Origin: QZLE01 sp033852135
Lineage (GTDB): Bacteria > Pseudomonadota > Gammaproteobacteria > QZLD01
Assembly: GCA_033852135.1 (NCBI GenBank)
Contig: JAWSVB010000016.1
Span: 62,001 to 126,000, forward strand
Reading direction: 5' to 3'
DNA length: 64,000 bases
Shown piece after piece: positions 1 to 10,055 of the stretch. The position numbers and the translations under genes were made by a program. Position 1 is the first letter of the stretch. Each line of letters starts with the position of its first letter. The notes under the pieces were generated by a model. It was not told the DNA's origin and made no database searches. It worked only from the letters and a program-made list of their open reading frames with translations.

Positions 1-258
1 ACCATAACTGCTACTACTGGAACTATTCTCTACTCTATTTCGTCTTATTTGCTCCAATCTATGCTGTTCTTCTTTCCATTTAATCTGAGAAACTTTTTTC
101 TGCTCATTCTTGGCTTTATTAAGGAATTTATTCACTTTAATTTCGCTTTCTTCTTTTGTACTGCTTTCCTCATCCAAAATAGAATCAAAATCATATTCGG
201 CAGCAAATGAAAATACAGAGAAGAAAACCAAAACCAAGGAAATAAATTTTCTCATCAT
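1..258 (-). CDS. Secreted hypothetical protein, N-terminal part only
   Basis: The reading frame is open to the left edge of the window, so only about 85 residues are visible. It begins MRKFISLVLVFFSVF and runs into FAAE, a clear signal peptide with a likely cleavage after Ala-Ala. The mature part is rich in Lys, Glu and Ser, probably helical, and ends in a serine run. The start is either of two adjacent ATG codons (258 or 255). The first overlaps the TGA stop of the upstream PEGA/DUF1566 gene as ATGA, so the two genes are probably translationally coupled. Function unknown; by position it is an envelope or periplasmic partner of the upstream lipoprotein. Confidence 0.75.
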   Translation of the reverse strand, partial: MMRKFISLVLVFFSVFSFAAEYDFDSILDEESSTKEESEIKVNKFLNKAKNEQKKVSQIKWKEEQHRLEQIRRNRVENSSSSSSYG

Positions 259-2591
259 TTACTATCCAACCTAACAAACTTGATTTCAGGTGTAACTTCA
301 CGAAGCCTTTGAGATGTATTAAAAATAATTTTCCCTTGAGAAGCCTGAGTTATGGTACCAAAATCAACTATCAGAGAATTAGAATATCCATTAGCATTAC
401 TAAGCATAGTACAGGCATTGCGCTCTAATACATCCACCTTTGATCCTCCTAGACCAAAAGCCTGCATATCATAAAGCAGGCGCAATTTAACTTTTAGACA
501 AACATTATATGCACCATATTTTAGAGGTACCTTGCTCTTATTGTTTTTTCTCAGATTAAGAGAAATTTTCGCGTTACCAGTAGATGTTAATAGGTCAATC
601 CATCTGCCATTCACATTACGACTGAGATCTGAACTATTCTCATTTCCAAACAAAGAGCCTATAACAGTAAATACTTCTGACAATTCAAAATTCTCTATCA
701 GCGCAAGTTCTATCTGCTTTTTATCTGATCTATTTTTTGCCTTTGCATATGCTTCTTTAATGTATCTTTTCTCACCTGATAGTTTAAAAGCATTCAAGGG
801 TCCATAAAAACCACCATCTTTTTCACTCTGGCTAGCTAACTCTCTTTTATGCTCGTTATAGAAATAAGGCGATAATACACATCTAACCGAGCTTCTATAC
901 TGTTTTTGGGTTTTACTTATATAAGGCTGCCTGTTCATTTTAATGTCTGCGCCATAAACACAGTTATCACTGCTTATTGGAAACACACCATTTCGAAAAC
1001 ATCCGTCATTACTTGTAAAATATGGAGTGAAATGCATCTTTTTTTTGGCTCTGTAGTCAAGTTTGTTTTGGTCTTTACCAAGCTTTTCAAAGTCACGTTT
1101 CGTTGGTAGTGCCCACTTATCTACCCCAAGTAAATTTAAACTATCACAATATTTTTCAGCGGCTTTATATTTTATGTAGTTATATTTTTCATTGACTGGC
1201 TGGTCCTGCCATATTCTTCCATTAATAAATTTAGCTCCGCTTAGTGATTTCGAACCAATAATAGAATCATAGGCAGCCGCCTTTATTTGTATTTCCCGAT
1301 CTTTTTCTTTTTTTATTTTATCAGCAGATATTTTTTCAAGCTGTTTTTTAGCTGCTTGTGCATGTATAGAGTGTGGATACTGACTTAAAAATTTACGCAA
1401 CTTATTCTTTTGCCATTCAGCCTCTTTAAATATTTTACCTTCTACTATTTTTTCAGGATCGGAAAAATTAATAATTTTAGATACAACATATTTACTATCT
1501 TCTACATTAACCTTTAACTGTAAATCAAAGCCACCAGATAAGATCATTTTTTTCAGATACTTATTGTACTTTTTTCGCAATGATATAATTATTTGTTTCG
1601 TTAATACATTACGCTCAGATGTTATAAATATTTCCATTTCTGACTTTTTCATATTATATTTTATTTCTTTTACTATAGGCTTTCCATAACGAATTTTAAA
1701 AGCGATTTCATGTGCTTTTTCAGTACTAATATGAGTGTTTTCTATAAAAATCAAAACGGAAAGTTCTTCAACTGTCAAATCATTATATTCCATTCCCATT
1801 TCTCTAGCGCAACGAAGTATTGTTTTATTAGAATCTAACCAATATTCATAAGCACGTAATGATTTACCCCTACCACAAGTATGCAGCCCGTAGACATATT
1901 TTTTACGTCCACTTTTATGAATTTCATTAGAGAGAAACGTGCATGCATCGTTTCTTCTAGAATAGAATTTTGCTTCTCTATATCCTGCTTTATAACGCTT
2001 TCTTAAATCAATTAATGATGGTAATTTCCAATCATCAAAACCTCCAATACTTAGGTTAGCGCAATATTTTTTTCCTTTGAACCATGAAGCTTGCTGTGCT
2101 TTTTTTTCCCACATCTTATCTCCATATACTTCCACCTTATTTTTTAAATATTCTTTATAACCATACTTATAAAATTCTTTCGGAATATCCACTTCACTCC
2201 ATATAAAGCTGGGTGTGGCTTTTTTTAGATTTACAATTATTACCTTACTTTCATTGATATTTATCCATTTTTCATATTTCTCATAACCAACCTTGGTTAC
2301 TTCAATATGATATCTGCCATGTTTCAATGCAATACATGTTTTATATTTCTCTCGAATATTCATAATTCTTATTCTTGAATACCTCGGAGCATTAACAATT
2401 AGGCTAGCTTTTCCTTTTATACTTTTACATTCGGATAGTTTATAACGTGTAAATTCTTGATTACCGTAATCAGATATTATTTTGTTAGTTTTTGAAACAA
2501 TTTCCTGATTCTTATCTTTTCTGGTCTGAACTCCTGCACAACCAATTAATAAAGAATAGAACACCAAGCAGATCGCAATTTTTATATACAT
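255..2591 (-). CDS. Lipoprotein with PEGA-like and two DUF1566-like domains
   Basis: 778 residues. The N-terminus is a lipoprotein signal with lipobox LIGC followed by AG, so it should be lipidated on the cysteine near residue 18. Residues about 50-125 (SLIVNAP...GRYHIEVTKVGYEKYEKWI) resemble a PEGA domain, an extracellular beta domain. Two later segments carry the DUF1566 (Lcl C-terminal) signature of Gly-Phe/Val-Asp-x-Trp-x-Leu-Pro: DDWKLPSLIDLRKRY near residue 190 and DKWALPTKRDFEKL near residue 500. A linker of Lys/Glu-rich helix lies between them. The C-terminal ~150 residues are beta-rich with no recognised family. It overlaps the next gene by ATGA. The role is unknown; PEGA and DUF1566 proteins are usually surface or envelope proteins. 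Confidence 0.8.
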   Translation of the reverse strand: MYIKIAICLVFYSLLIGCAGVQTRKDKNQEIVSKTNKIISDYGNQEFTRYKLSECKSIKGKASLIVNAPRYSRIRIMNIREKYKTCIALKHGRYHIEVTKVGYEKYEKWININESKVIIVNLKKATPSFIWSEVDIPKEFYKYGYKEYLKNKVEVYGDKMWEKKAQQASWFKGKKYCANLSIGGFDDWKLPSLIDLRKRYKAGYREAKFYSRRNDACTFLSNEIHKSGRKKYVYGLHTCGRGKSLRAYEYWLDSNKTILRCAREMGMEYNDLTVEELSVLIFIENTHISTEKAHEIAFKIRYGKPIVKEIKYNMKKSEMEIFITSERNVLTKQIIISLRKKYNKYLKKMILSGGFDLQLKVNVEDSKYVVSKIINFSDPEKIVEGKIFKEAEWQKNKLRKFLSQYPHSIHAQAAKKQLEKISADKIKKEKDREIQIKAAAYDSIIGSKSLSGAKFINGRIWQDQPVNEKYNYIKYKAAEKYCDSLNLLGVDKWALPTKRDFEKLGKDQNKLDYRAKKKMHFTPYFTSNDGCFRNGVFPISSDNCVYGADIKMNRQPYISKTQKQYRSSVRCVLSPYFYNEHKRELASQSEKDGGFYGPLNAFKLSGEKRYIKEAYAKAKNRSDKKQIELALIENFELSEVFTVIGSLFGNENSSDLSRNVNGRWIDLLTSTGNAKISLNLRKNNKSKVPLKYGAYNVCLKVKLRLLYDMQAFGLGGSKVDVLERNACTMLSNANGYSNSLIVDFGTITQASQGKIIFNTSQRLREVTPEIKFVRLDSK

Positions 2592-2624
2592 AAATAACCT
2601 TTTAGCAGTACTTTAATATAGAAA

Positions 2625-2935
2625 TTAATTTACTATATTCTCAAAACTTAGAGCCCGGCTGCACTTGAGCAGAGCGCTACCCCCACAAACATCACGAGCA
2701 AACTCTCCCAAACTCATTCCTCTATATTTATTGCCATAATTTGATCCGGAACCATCTTTCCAATAATTATTAGTGTCCGTGTACGCACTACCTAAGTCTC
2801 CACTATTGCACTTGATTCGATAAATTCTGTGGCCATGTGAAGATTTAATAGATAATAGTAGTTTTGCCATTTTCATTATCTTCAAACATCATTGTTTTTA
2901 GTTCCGCCTTTTCCCCAAAAAAATATACTTGGCAT
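2625..2935 (-). pseudogene. Small hypothetical protein, probably frameshifted
   Basis: An open frame of about 80 residues (ATG at 2876 or 2870; the longer version starts at TTG 2885) encodes RIKCNSGDLGSAY, then KDGSGSNYGNKYRG and EFARDVCGG. Upstream, an ATG at 2935 opens MPSIFFWGKGGTKNNDV and stops at once. Removing one T from the TTT run near 2884-2886 would join it to a second short frame reading EDNENGKTTIIY. The three pieces in three frames look like one ancestral protein broken by at least two indels. No signal peptide is visible on the surviving frame. If the short frame is a real gene instead, it is an unrecognised small protein with two cysteines in the conserved-looking part. Confidence 0.4.
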
Positions 2936-3044
2936 ATGATCCGACTTTATCCAGAGAACGGTTTAAAGTTATATTTACTTTTATTATTCTTACGAAATCA
3001 AAATAGTTTACATTGACTCCATAACGCCTAATTAGGAACTGGTA

Positions 3045-3572
3045 CTAGTTTACTTCGAATATCCAAAAAGAAAAGTTAATCCATCCAACATATTTACCAG
3101 GTTTTAGGGGGCTTTTAACCTTATAAAAATATCCTTCATCACCTTTCTTTTTATCTACCTCTATTTTTTTACCCGCAAAATAAAATGGTTTTTCTTTTGT
3201 TGCCTGCCCCTTATTCTCAAAAAAACCTTCGTTATCATATAGTTTCTTTTTTTCAAGCTTATGAAGGGAGAATAATTTAAATACATAATCACCCTTTACA
3301 AAAACACCTTGAACGTCACTAGAAGATAAAACCCCACTTGGTTCAGGCTCTAAAACATAAGCATATTTAGGAGCTCTCAGCAATGCTGAAATACTCATGT
3401 CCTTCTGTGATATTTGAGTTACTGATGGTTTTACTTCTTTTAAGGCCAAATATTTATCACCTGAAGTCCATATAAAACCGCCATCATATTCAGCTTTATT
3501 TTCTCCTGGTCCTCCACAAGCTGCAAGCATTATCAATGTTAAAGTAATTATAGCGAATTTTATTCCCTTCAT
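3045..3572 (-). CDS. Small lipoprotein, function unknown
   Basis: 175 residues from the ATG at 3572. This start was chosen over an ATG 45 bases upstream because GGAG sits eight bases before it and it gives a clean lipoprotein signal, MKGIKFAIITLTLIMLAAC, with lipobox LAAC followed by GGPG. The mature protein is Lys-rich and mostly beta. It ends in aromatic residues (GWINFSFWIFEVN). It lies between the giant CHAP lipoprotein and the PEGA/DUF1566 lipoprotein on the same strand, so all of these appear to be envelope proteins. I do not recognise the family. Confidence 0.7.
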   Translation of the reverse strand: MKGIKFAIITLTLIMLAACGGPGENKAEYDGGFIWTSGDKYLALKEVKPSVTQISQKDMSISALLRAPKYAYVLEPEPSGVLSSSDVQGVFVKGDYVFKLFSLHKLEKKKLYDNEGFFENKGQATKEKPFYFAGKKIEVDKKKGDEGYFYKVKSPLKPGKYVGWINFSFWIFEVN

Positions 3573-3688
3573 TTTTATTCTCCAAATTTTAAAAAACATG
3601 CTCATCCTTCTTTTCACAAATATCCCCTTTCATAAACAAAATATGCTTTTGCACTTAAATTTTAAGAGATAAAAGCACATCTTTTAAT

Positions 3689-6600
3689 TTACTCTATAAA
3701 ACTCAGCCTTTTCCCTGCACAATTATTTTCAGCATTACTTTCTCCAGATACTTCCACAACGCACGCTCCTACCCAAAGTTGTTCTCGTGTACCAGTCACT
3801 CTAATCCCGTGCTCACTGTCAACAGACTCACCTGGCGCAAGAGAAGCACTCGACTTCTCTGTAAGCTTAGTACATTGATTACTTTGTTGACTAATCACGC
3901 TAGTTTTGCACCAAAAATAATTAAGTGTAGAACTATCTGCTATGCCATCACCAATGTTTCTAACAGTCGCCTCAATGTATAATGCACCACCTACTTCATA
4001 GGTTGACTTTGATGTAGAAACAGAAACTGTCAAATCCGGATCACCATTCTCATGAACGGTAAAGCTTTTGCTGCTTGAGTAATCACCAACAAGGTCATCA
4101 TTACTATCGAATATCCCGACTCTAAATTTTCTATTACCAGCTCCATTGATATCCTGAGTTAAAGAACAGCTATCACTCATCTTAACGTGCCCACCAAGAT
4201 CCCCCTGATCCAAGAATCCGTTAGAACCACCAAAATTCACATAAAGATCATATCCACTTGGTAAACTACCGGATAGACTACAACTAAAATCAAAATCTTC
4301 TCCTGAATAGCCGCTGCTTGGATTTACTTGCAAATTGCTTATTTGCGGAATTATTACCTCTTCAAAATATATTTTTTTCCCTGAAGAGCAGTTATTAGAA
4401 GTATTACTTTCTCCAGAAACAGCTACAACACAAGCGCCAACATAAACACTATCTATCCCACCTTCTACTACATACCTAATGTTCTCACTTGTACTACTTC
4501 CTTGTGATAGCGAATCAAATGAATCTGTTCCTATCTCTGTATCATTTGTGCCAATAGTCGAGTTACTGGAGAAATAATATTTGACGGTGGACGCATCTGA
4601 TATAGCTGTACCTTGATTTTCAATCGTAGCTGCAATTCGAAGGGTTTCTCCAACAGAGTATGTAGATTCATCTGTAGTAACTGAAACAATTAAGTCAGGA
4701 GCTCTTGCTTCATTAACAATAAAACTTTTACCGCTTGAGTATTCACCTACTATATTGCCATTACTATCAAAGATACCAACTCTGAACAACCGATCCCCTA
4801 CACCATTCATCTCAGCTGTTAGCGCACAATCATCTTCCATTGGAACATGACCGCCATCTTCATCTTTATCCAGGTACCCTTCTGCATCACTACCGAAATT
4901 GGCATAAAGGGAATAACCATTTGGCAAGGCTTCTGAAAGATCACAGCTGAAGCTGAAGTTGTCACCAGCATTACCTGAACTAGGATTTACTTGCAGGTTG
5001 GTTATTTGAGGTATTCCAATTTCGCCTACAGTGAAGCCTTTGCCGTTTGAGTAATTACCTACCTGATTATCATTGCTGTCAAAGATGCCAATCCTAAATA
5101 GACGTGATCCAGCCTCACTCATTGGAGCTATTAATGTACAGTTACTCTCCATCTCAACATGTCCACCTGGATCAGTTTTACTCAGGTAATTACCAGGCGC
5201 TGTTCCAAAGTTGGCATATAACGTATAGTCAGCAGGCAACTCTTCTGAAAGGTCACATCTGAAGCTAAAATTGTTACCAGCTGTGCCTGGATCCGGATTT
5301 ACTCGAAGGTTACTTATTTCCGGTACGCCAACTTCCTGCACTTCAAAACCTTTACCGCTTGAGTAGCTGCCTACCTGATTATTATTGCTATCGAAGATAC
5401 CTACCCTGAACAAACGCGCACCTGCAGTATTCATTGATACTGTTAATGAACAACCATCTGCCATAGGCACATGGCCACCATCGTCATTCTGGCCTAAGTA
5501 TCCTTGTGACTCGGTCCCGAAGTTTGCAAATAATGAGTAGCCACCTGGCAATGCTTCTGAAAGGTCACAGCTAAAGTTAAAGCTATCACCAACATAACCA
5601 CTGTTTGGGTTTACTTGTAGGTTAGTTATATCTATTTCTGGTAGATTAAGCTCTCCTATATGGATGTAATATTGGAATTCATCTACATTAACTATTCTGG
5701 TTCTATATAAGAAATCCCATGATGATCCAGGAGAATCATAGCTAGACTCAGATATTTGAATAGTGCCATTGTCAAACACCTTTTCGACTATTGCGACATG
5801 ACCATAGCTGGAATAGCTACCATAATCCGCTCCTGCATATGCAACTGCTCTAACTGCAGGGTTTTTGTTTACTTCATATCCTGCATTTTCTGCTAATCCA
5901 GCCCATTTTGTAGCATCTTGGTTGAGCATATCAATATCGCTTTTTGCAAACCCTAGCTCTTGCAATCTTCCGTTCACATACCAGGTACAGTTTCCTTTTG
6001 AATTTCCTAAATTTGAAATATAACCATCTCCACCAACACACTGTGGAGCATAGCTGCTGGAGTAAAAAATATTATTAGTTGAATAATGAGCTGAGTTTTT
6101 AAAATGATCACAGTCAAAATCTTCAGACTCGGGCTCTTGTACTACAAAGCCTTTTGTCTGAGAGTAATCACCTAACAGGTTATCTTGCTCATCAAATATG
6201 CCTATTCTAAATATTCGATTACCTACACCGTTAATTTGTTGTGTAAGGGTGCAGTCGTCATCCATGAGCACATAACCACCTGGATCATTTATACCTAAGA
6301 ATCCTTCTGATTCTCTGCCAAAGTTTATATACAAGCTATAACCGTCAGGAAGCTGATCTGATAATGTACACTCAAAATAGAAATTATCACCAGCTGTACC
6401 AGCAGATACATCTGAAACATATGTTATCTCAACAAGGTCCCAGATAGGAACATATATGACACCAGTCTGCTTAGTTTCCATTTCAATTCCAGACTGATTG
6501 GTGGCCGTAATCTCCCAATAAACTTTTTTGCCTTGCCACTTATTAAGATTTATCTCTAATGCCTTAGTACCGTCGCTTTGCAAAGCTTCATAATTCCCTC

Positions 6601-9600
6601 CAATATCTATGCATTGAGCATCAGAGTCAGGATAACTGCTGTATTGAGAGAAACAAGCTCTAAGATTTTTTACCAGGTTGTTTTTTTGGGAAATGTCAAA
6701 TTCTACTACTGCATAATTTCCATTTATAGAAATACTCTTGCTGGTAATCACTGGCGGATAGATATCACCACTTTCTACTTTGAAAGTATATTTTACTGTG
6801 GCAGATTCTCTTGATGGATAAAACCTTATTTTAGATTTATTCCCCTCTGCATCTGTATAATATATTGAATATTTTCCAAGATTATGTGAACCAGCAGAAT
6901 CATCTGGAGCATAGATATTCAATGATGCGGTTTTCTCCTCTCCGGGAAGAATATCTCCAATAATTATATCGTCAAAGCTATGCCCTAACATTGTATTACT
7001 AAATTCACTATCAAAGACTAACGCCACATCTTTTAATGTTTCGATTGTTGGATTTTTCAAAACCCATGTTTTATTGATGTTTTCACCTACACCTATTTTA
7101 GGGTAAATAGGGCTATTTGATTTGGGGTATTCACCTACAAGACTTATAGAGGCTTCTGTGGGAGCAGTATGAACAGAAACAGGAATATTTTTTGACACAT
7201 ACCCATCTGCTTCATCAGTTACCGTCACAGTAACATATGTATTTAGTAGTGCTCCTGCCTCATTATCTCCCTCAACTTTAATAGAGTTACCAAAGTTTTC
7301 CAGAAGAACAAGTCCATTACCTAAAGCAAAATCAAATTCATAAGGGGGAGTTCCACCAAAAACTTCAGGCTCTATTTTTTTTGTTGCATTATTATTTATT
7401 ACAAAATCTTTAACCAAAAGTGATAGATCGTCATTTAAAGTTACAGCAATGTCTACCGGGTGGTAGTTAAACCCTAATAAATCGCCATACTCTTTATCAT
7501 TAACCTCAAGATAAACTGCTGTATTTCCAGTTCTGCATTTTTCAGGTATTTCATATTCAAGAGTTCCAACTTCGGTTTTATAATAATTTGTATCGCATCC
7601 AACAGTATCAACAACCCAGTGATAGTAATATTCATAGCTTTTCGATACCTTTTGTCTACCATCTACCACCTTTGAACTAAAGAACATATTTCCATTTTCT
7701 AAAATCCCATCAGTAATAGTTATTTCTGTCTCTATTTCTGGAACATACCGTTGAATAAAAAGACTATTGGCACTTTTGGTATAATATTTTGCTTCATAGA
7801 GAGATTTATAATAGCGATATTCTAGCTTTGAATGTACAAGGAAAGGATCTGGCTCTCCATAATTTGCAGCAGCTTGCCAACCGATTATATCTATATCTTC
7901 TTTTTTACCACAAATCTTATGCTTTCCTTTACTTAAATGAGTCGGCGTATCGCCCTCAAGAATAATAGCGTTGCTCCCTGAGTTACCATATTTCAGTAGT
8001 TGTATGCTAATGTCTGATAATTCTAATACAGCAGGCGCTGAAACACTTACACATGCTGTTACATCAAAGGTACCTGATTCATTTTGATTTATTGTTACAT
8101 CATCGCTTATTTCAAAAATAGTAGCGGACTTAATTTCAACATCGACGACATCACTATTTATCTTTCCATCATCTCCCAAATATTTTTTAAAGTGAGCATT
8201 ATATTTCTTATAAATATCACTATATTCATTCTGATATTTATCTATGTAATTTAAAACTTCATCAAAGTCGTAATCTATCCTAAAAGACAACCCCGTAATG
8301 TGAACTTTTCCTGATTTTACTATCGCTTCAATAATCGGTTTTACTATCTTTTTTTCATAATCTTCTATCTTCCAATCACCTCCACTAATAATAGTAGATT
8401 GTAAATCCTCACAAGTTTTCATTTGATCTACGCTATCATCGTTTGGATAATATGTAATGGCCTCACACGGACTTGGATTTGATAATAAATAATTTCCTTT
8501 CTCTTTTTCAAACTGCAGATACTTCGTAACCATAAGATATTGAAAGGCCAAACTTGCATTATTTACATCCTGTAAATCGCTAGTTAAATGAGCTAGCTGC
8601 GCAGAGGTTGAAACTAGCTTATAAGTATTCATAATTCCCGCATTAAACAAATCTTTACCGCATTCTTCAATTTGGTTAGGGGTAGGTTTAGAGCCTAACC
8701 CTCCAGCACAAGATATCCACGCCTTTGCAGTGTCTGCGAAAACCCCAGCTCCTGCATCTATAGTTGCCAGCAAAGGATCATTCTCATTTAGTCCTATATG
8801 AGCCACAAGTGATACTTTATTTGCAAAATAATCAATACCGCAATCAACTGCTTCTCCTTTAGCAACACATTCAAATGCCATAGAAGATGCTATCTTTGCT
8901 GCGGGCTTATATGCTCCGTCAGTATTTTTTTCTATTAAGAAGTTAACCCCTGTTTGTGACGCACCAATTACGGCATCTTTACCTTTACCATTCACATAAT
9001 CATCAACAGCAAACGCAGTTGAAATAGCAGAGGAAAGAATAATTTCAAAGTCATCAGCTACTTTTTTTCTCTCCTCTGCTGAATCTAGGACGCTATTTGT
9101 CTTGTTGCTAGAACTCATTGATGCGACTGTATACATCTTTGAAAGAGTTGCTAAATTAATTCTGTAGGCATAATCCTTTGAGGCATAATACCCTTCAATA
9201 TTATTTGCCAATGCACTTTCACTTTCTACAATCGGTAAATAATCACTTGTTCCAAGCAATAAAGGTTTAGCAAACGAAGAGCCTTTTTCAGGAGATTTTG
9301 TGGTATCTATGTATTCAGATATAATTTTTATAAACTCGTCAGCTAAGGCTTCATCCTTAGAAAAGATATTAGCGTTGTGGTCACTAAGAAACTTAGAGTA
9401 TTTTGGATCGAATGAAGTCACTTCATCAACAACAAACGAACCGCCTGCTGTGGCAACAGCTCCATCAACAGAAAGTCTTTGCATCTCAGTTTGCTCAGGA
9501 TATTCAATATGAGAAAGATTAAAACCATTTTCTGGGTTTTTATCATCGTCCAATGAGTATAAAATCTGATTAACCAAGTCAGGTTTAGCAAAAGAGAAAA

Positions 9601-9886
9601 CTGTTATTTCTTCAGCTGCTGGTATTGTTCCTAACTCTGCCTCTCCAACATAAAATGAAACATCATCCCCTTCTTGATATTCAAATCCACCATCACCATC
9701 TGTATATCCATCTTTTCCAGATGATGTTTCATAGTATACGCCTTCTACATTTGAAAATTTTCCAAGCTGAAGAGGTACTACCTGATCGCTATCACCTACA
9801 TTAGAAGACGTACTTTTACCTCCACCTCCACATGAGGCTATTAAAACAATAGTTAATAAAACAACAAGATTTTTAGATAAATTCAT
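3689..9886 (-). CDS. Giant repeat lipoprotein with CHAP amidase/peptidase domain and CARDB repeats
   Basis: About 2065 residues from ATG 9886; GGGGAT lies upstream and the frame begins with a lipoprotein signal, MNLSKNLVVLLTIVLIASC followed by GGGGK. Residues 1-600 have no recognised domain. The middle holds Ig-like or cadherin-like beta domains. A CHAP domain lies at roughly residues 1280-1410, with the nucleophile motif GNCTWYVNGR (TGT codon near 5985) and the catalytic His motif YGHVAIVE; CHAP enzymes cut peptidoglycan peptides. One ~100-residue repeat precedes the CHAP domain and four follow it. Each repeat has a FxFxCxLS...LPxGYxLxxNFG core, a second cysteine near xDCxLT, and RxFRxGIFDxxxN, so each probably holds one disulfide. 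Two CARDB-like adhesion domains separate the last repeats and form the C-terminus. The combination suggests a surface-anchored wall hydrolase or adhesin; no target is evident. Confidence 0.8.
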   Translation of the reverse strand: MNLSKNLVVLLTIVLIASCGGGGKSTSSNVGDSDQVVPLQLGKFSNVEGVYYETSSGKDGYTDGDGGFEYQEGDDVSFYVGEAELGTIPAAEEITVFSFAKPDLVNQILYSLDDDKNPENGFNLSHIEYPEQTEMQRLSVDGAVATAGGSFVVDEVTSFDPKYSKFLSDHNANIFSKDEALADEFIKIISEYIDTTKSPEKGSSFAKPLLLGTSDYLPIVESESALANNIEGYYASKDYAYRINLATLSKMYTVASMSSSNKTNSVLDSAEERKKVADDFEIILSSAISTAFAVDDYVNGKGKDAVIGASQTGVNFLIEKNTDGAYKPAAKIASSMAFECVAKGEAVDCGIDYFANKVSLVAHIGLNENDPLLATIDAGAGVFADTAKAWISCAGGLGSKPTPNQIEECGKDLFNAGIMNTYKLVSTSAQLAHLTSDLQDVNNASLAFQYLMVTKYLQFEKEKGNYLLSNPSPCEAITYYPNDDSVDQMKTCEDLQSTIISGGDWKIEDYEKKIVKPIIEAIVKSGKVHITGLSFRIDYDFDEVLNYIDKYQNEYSDIYKKYNAHFKKYLGDDGKINSDVVDVEIKSATIFEISDDVTINQNESGTFDVTACVSVSAPAVLELSDISIQLLKYGNSGSNAIILEGDTPTHLSKGKHKICGKKEDIDIIGWQAAANYGEPDPFLVHSKLEYRYYKSLYEAKYYTKSANSLFIQRYVPEIETEITITDGILENGNMFFSSKVVDGRQKVSKSYEYYYHWVVDTVGCDTNYYKTEVGTLEYEIPEKCRTGNTAVYLEVNDKEYGDLLGFNYHPVDIAVTLNDDLSLLVKDFVINNNATKKIEPEVFGGTPPYEFDFALGNGLVLLENFGNSIKVEGDNEAGALLNTYVTVTVTDEADGYVSKNIPVSVHTAPTEASISLVGEYPKSNSPIYPKIGVGENINKTWVLKNPTIETLKDVALVFDSEFSNTMLGHSFDDIIIGDILPGEEKTASLNIYAPDDSAGSHNLGKYSIYYTDAEGNKSKIRFYPSRESATVKYTFKVESGDIYPPVITSKSISINGNYAVVEFDISQKNNLVKNLRACFSQYSSYPDSDAQCIDIGGNYEALQSDGTKALEINLNKWQGKKVYWEITATNQSGIEMETKQTGVIYVPIWDLVEITYVSDVSAGTAGDNFYFECTLSDQLPDGYSLYINFGRESEGFLGINDPGGYVLMDDDCTLTQQINGVGNRIFRIGIFDEQDNLLGDYSQTKGFVVQEPESEDFDCDHFKNSAHYSTNNIFYSSSYAPQCVGGDGYISNLGNSKGNCTWYVNGRLQELGFAKSDIDMLNQDATKWAGLAENAGYEVNKNPAVRAVAYAGADYGSYSSYGHVAIVEKVFDNGTIQISESSYDSPGSSWDFLYRTRIVNVDEFQYYIHIGELNLPEIDITNLQVNPNSGYVGDSFNFSCDLSEALPGGYSLFANFGTESQGYLGQNDDGGHVPMADGCSLTVSMNTAGARLFRVGIFDSNNNQVGSYSSGKGFEVQEVGVPEISNLRVNPDPGTAGNNFSFRCDLSEELPADYTLYANFGTAPGNYLSKTDPGGHVEMESNCTLIAPMSEAGSRLFRIGIFDSNDNQVGNYSNGKGFTVGEIGIPQITNLQVNPSSGNAGDNFSFSCDLSEALPNGYSLYANFGSDAEGYLDKDEDGGHVPMEDDCALTAEMNGVGDRLFRVGIFDSNGNIVGEYSSGKSFIVNEARAPDLIVSVTTDESTYSVGETLRIAATIENQGTAISDASTVKYYFSSNSTIGTNDTEIGTDSFDSLSQGSSTSENIRYVVEGGIDSVYVGACVVAVSGESNTSNNCSSGKKIYFEEVIIPQISNLQVNPSSGYSGEDFDFSCSLSGSLPSGYDLYVNFGGSNGFLDQGDLGGHVKMSDSCSLTQDINGAGNRKFRVGIFDSNDDLVGDYSSSKSFTVHENGDPDLTVSVSTSKSTYEVGGALYIEATVRNIGDGIADSSTLNYFWCKTSVISQQSNQCTKLTEKSSASLAPGESVDSEHGIRVTGTREQLWVGACVVEVSGESNAENNCAGKRLSFIE

Positions 9887-10055
9887 TACAATATCCCCAG
9901 TGGCAAGCAACAGTTAGCAATTCAACGCTAATATTAATATGGCAAAACATTAGAACCAACTAATAACGACGAAGTATACCCTCCACCTATTGTGGTCGAC
10001 AATAACCATTTAATTATATGTCGTGAATTTATACGATAATGTCATAATTATTATG

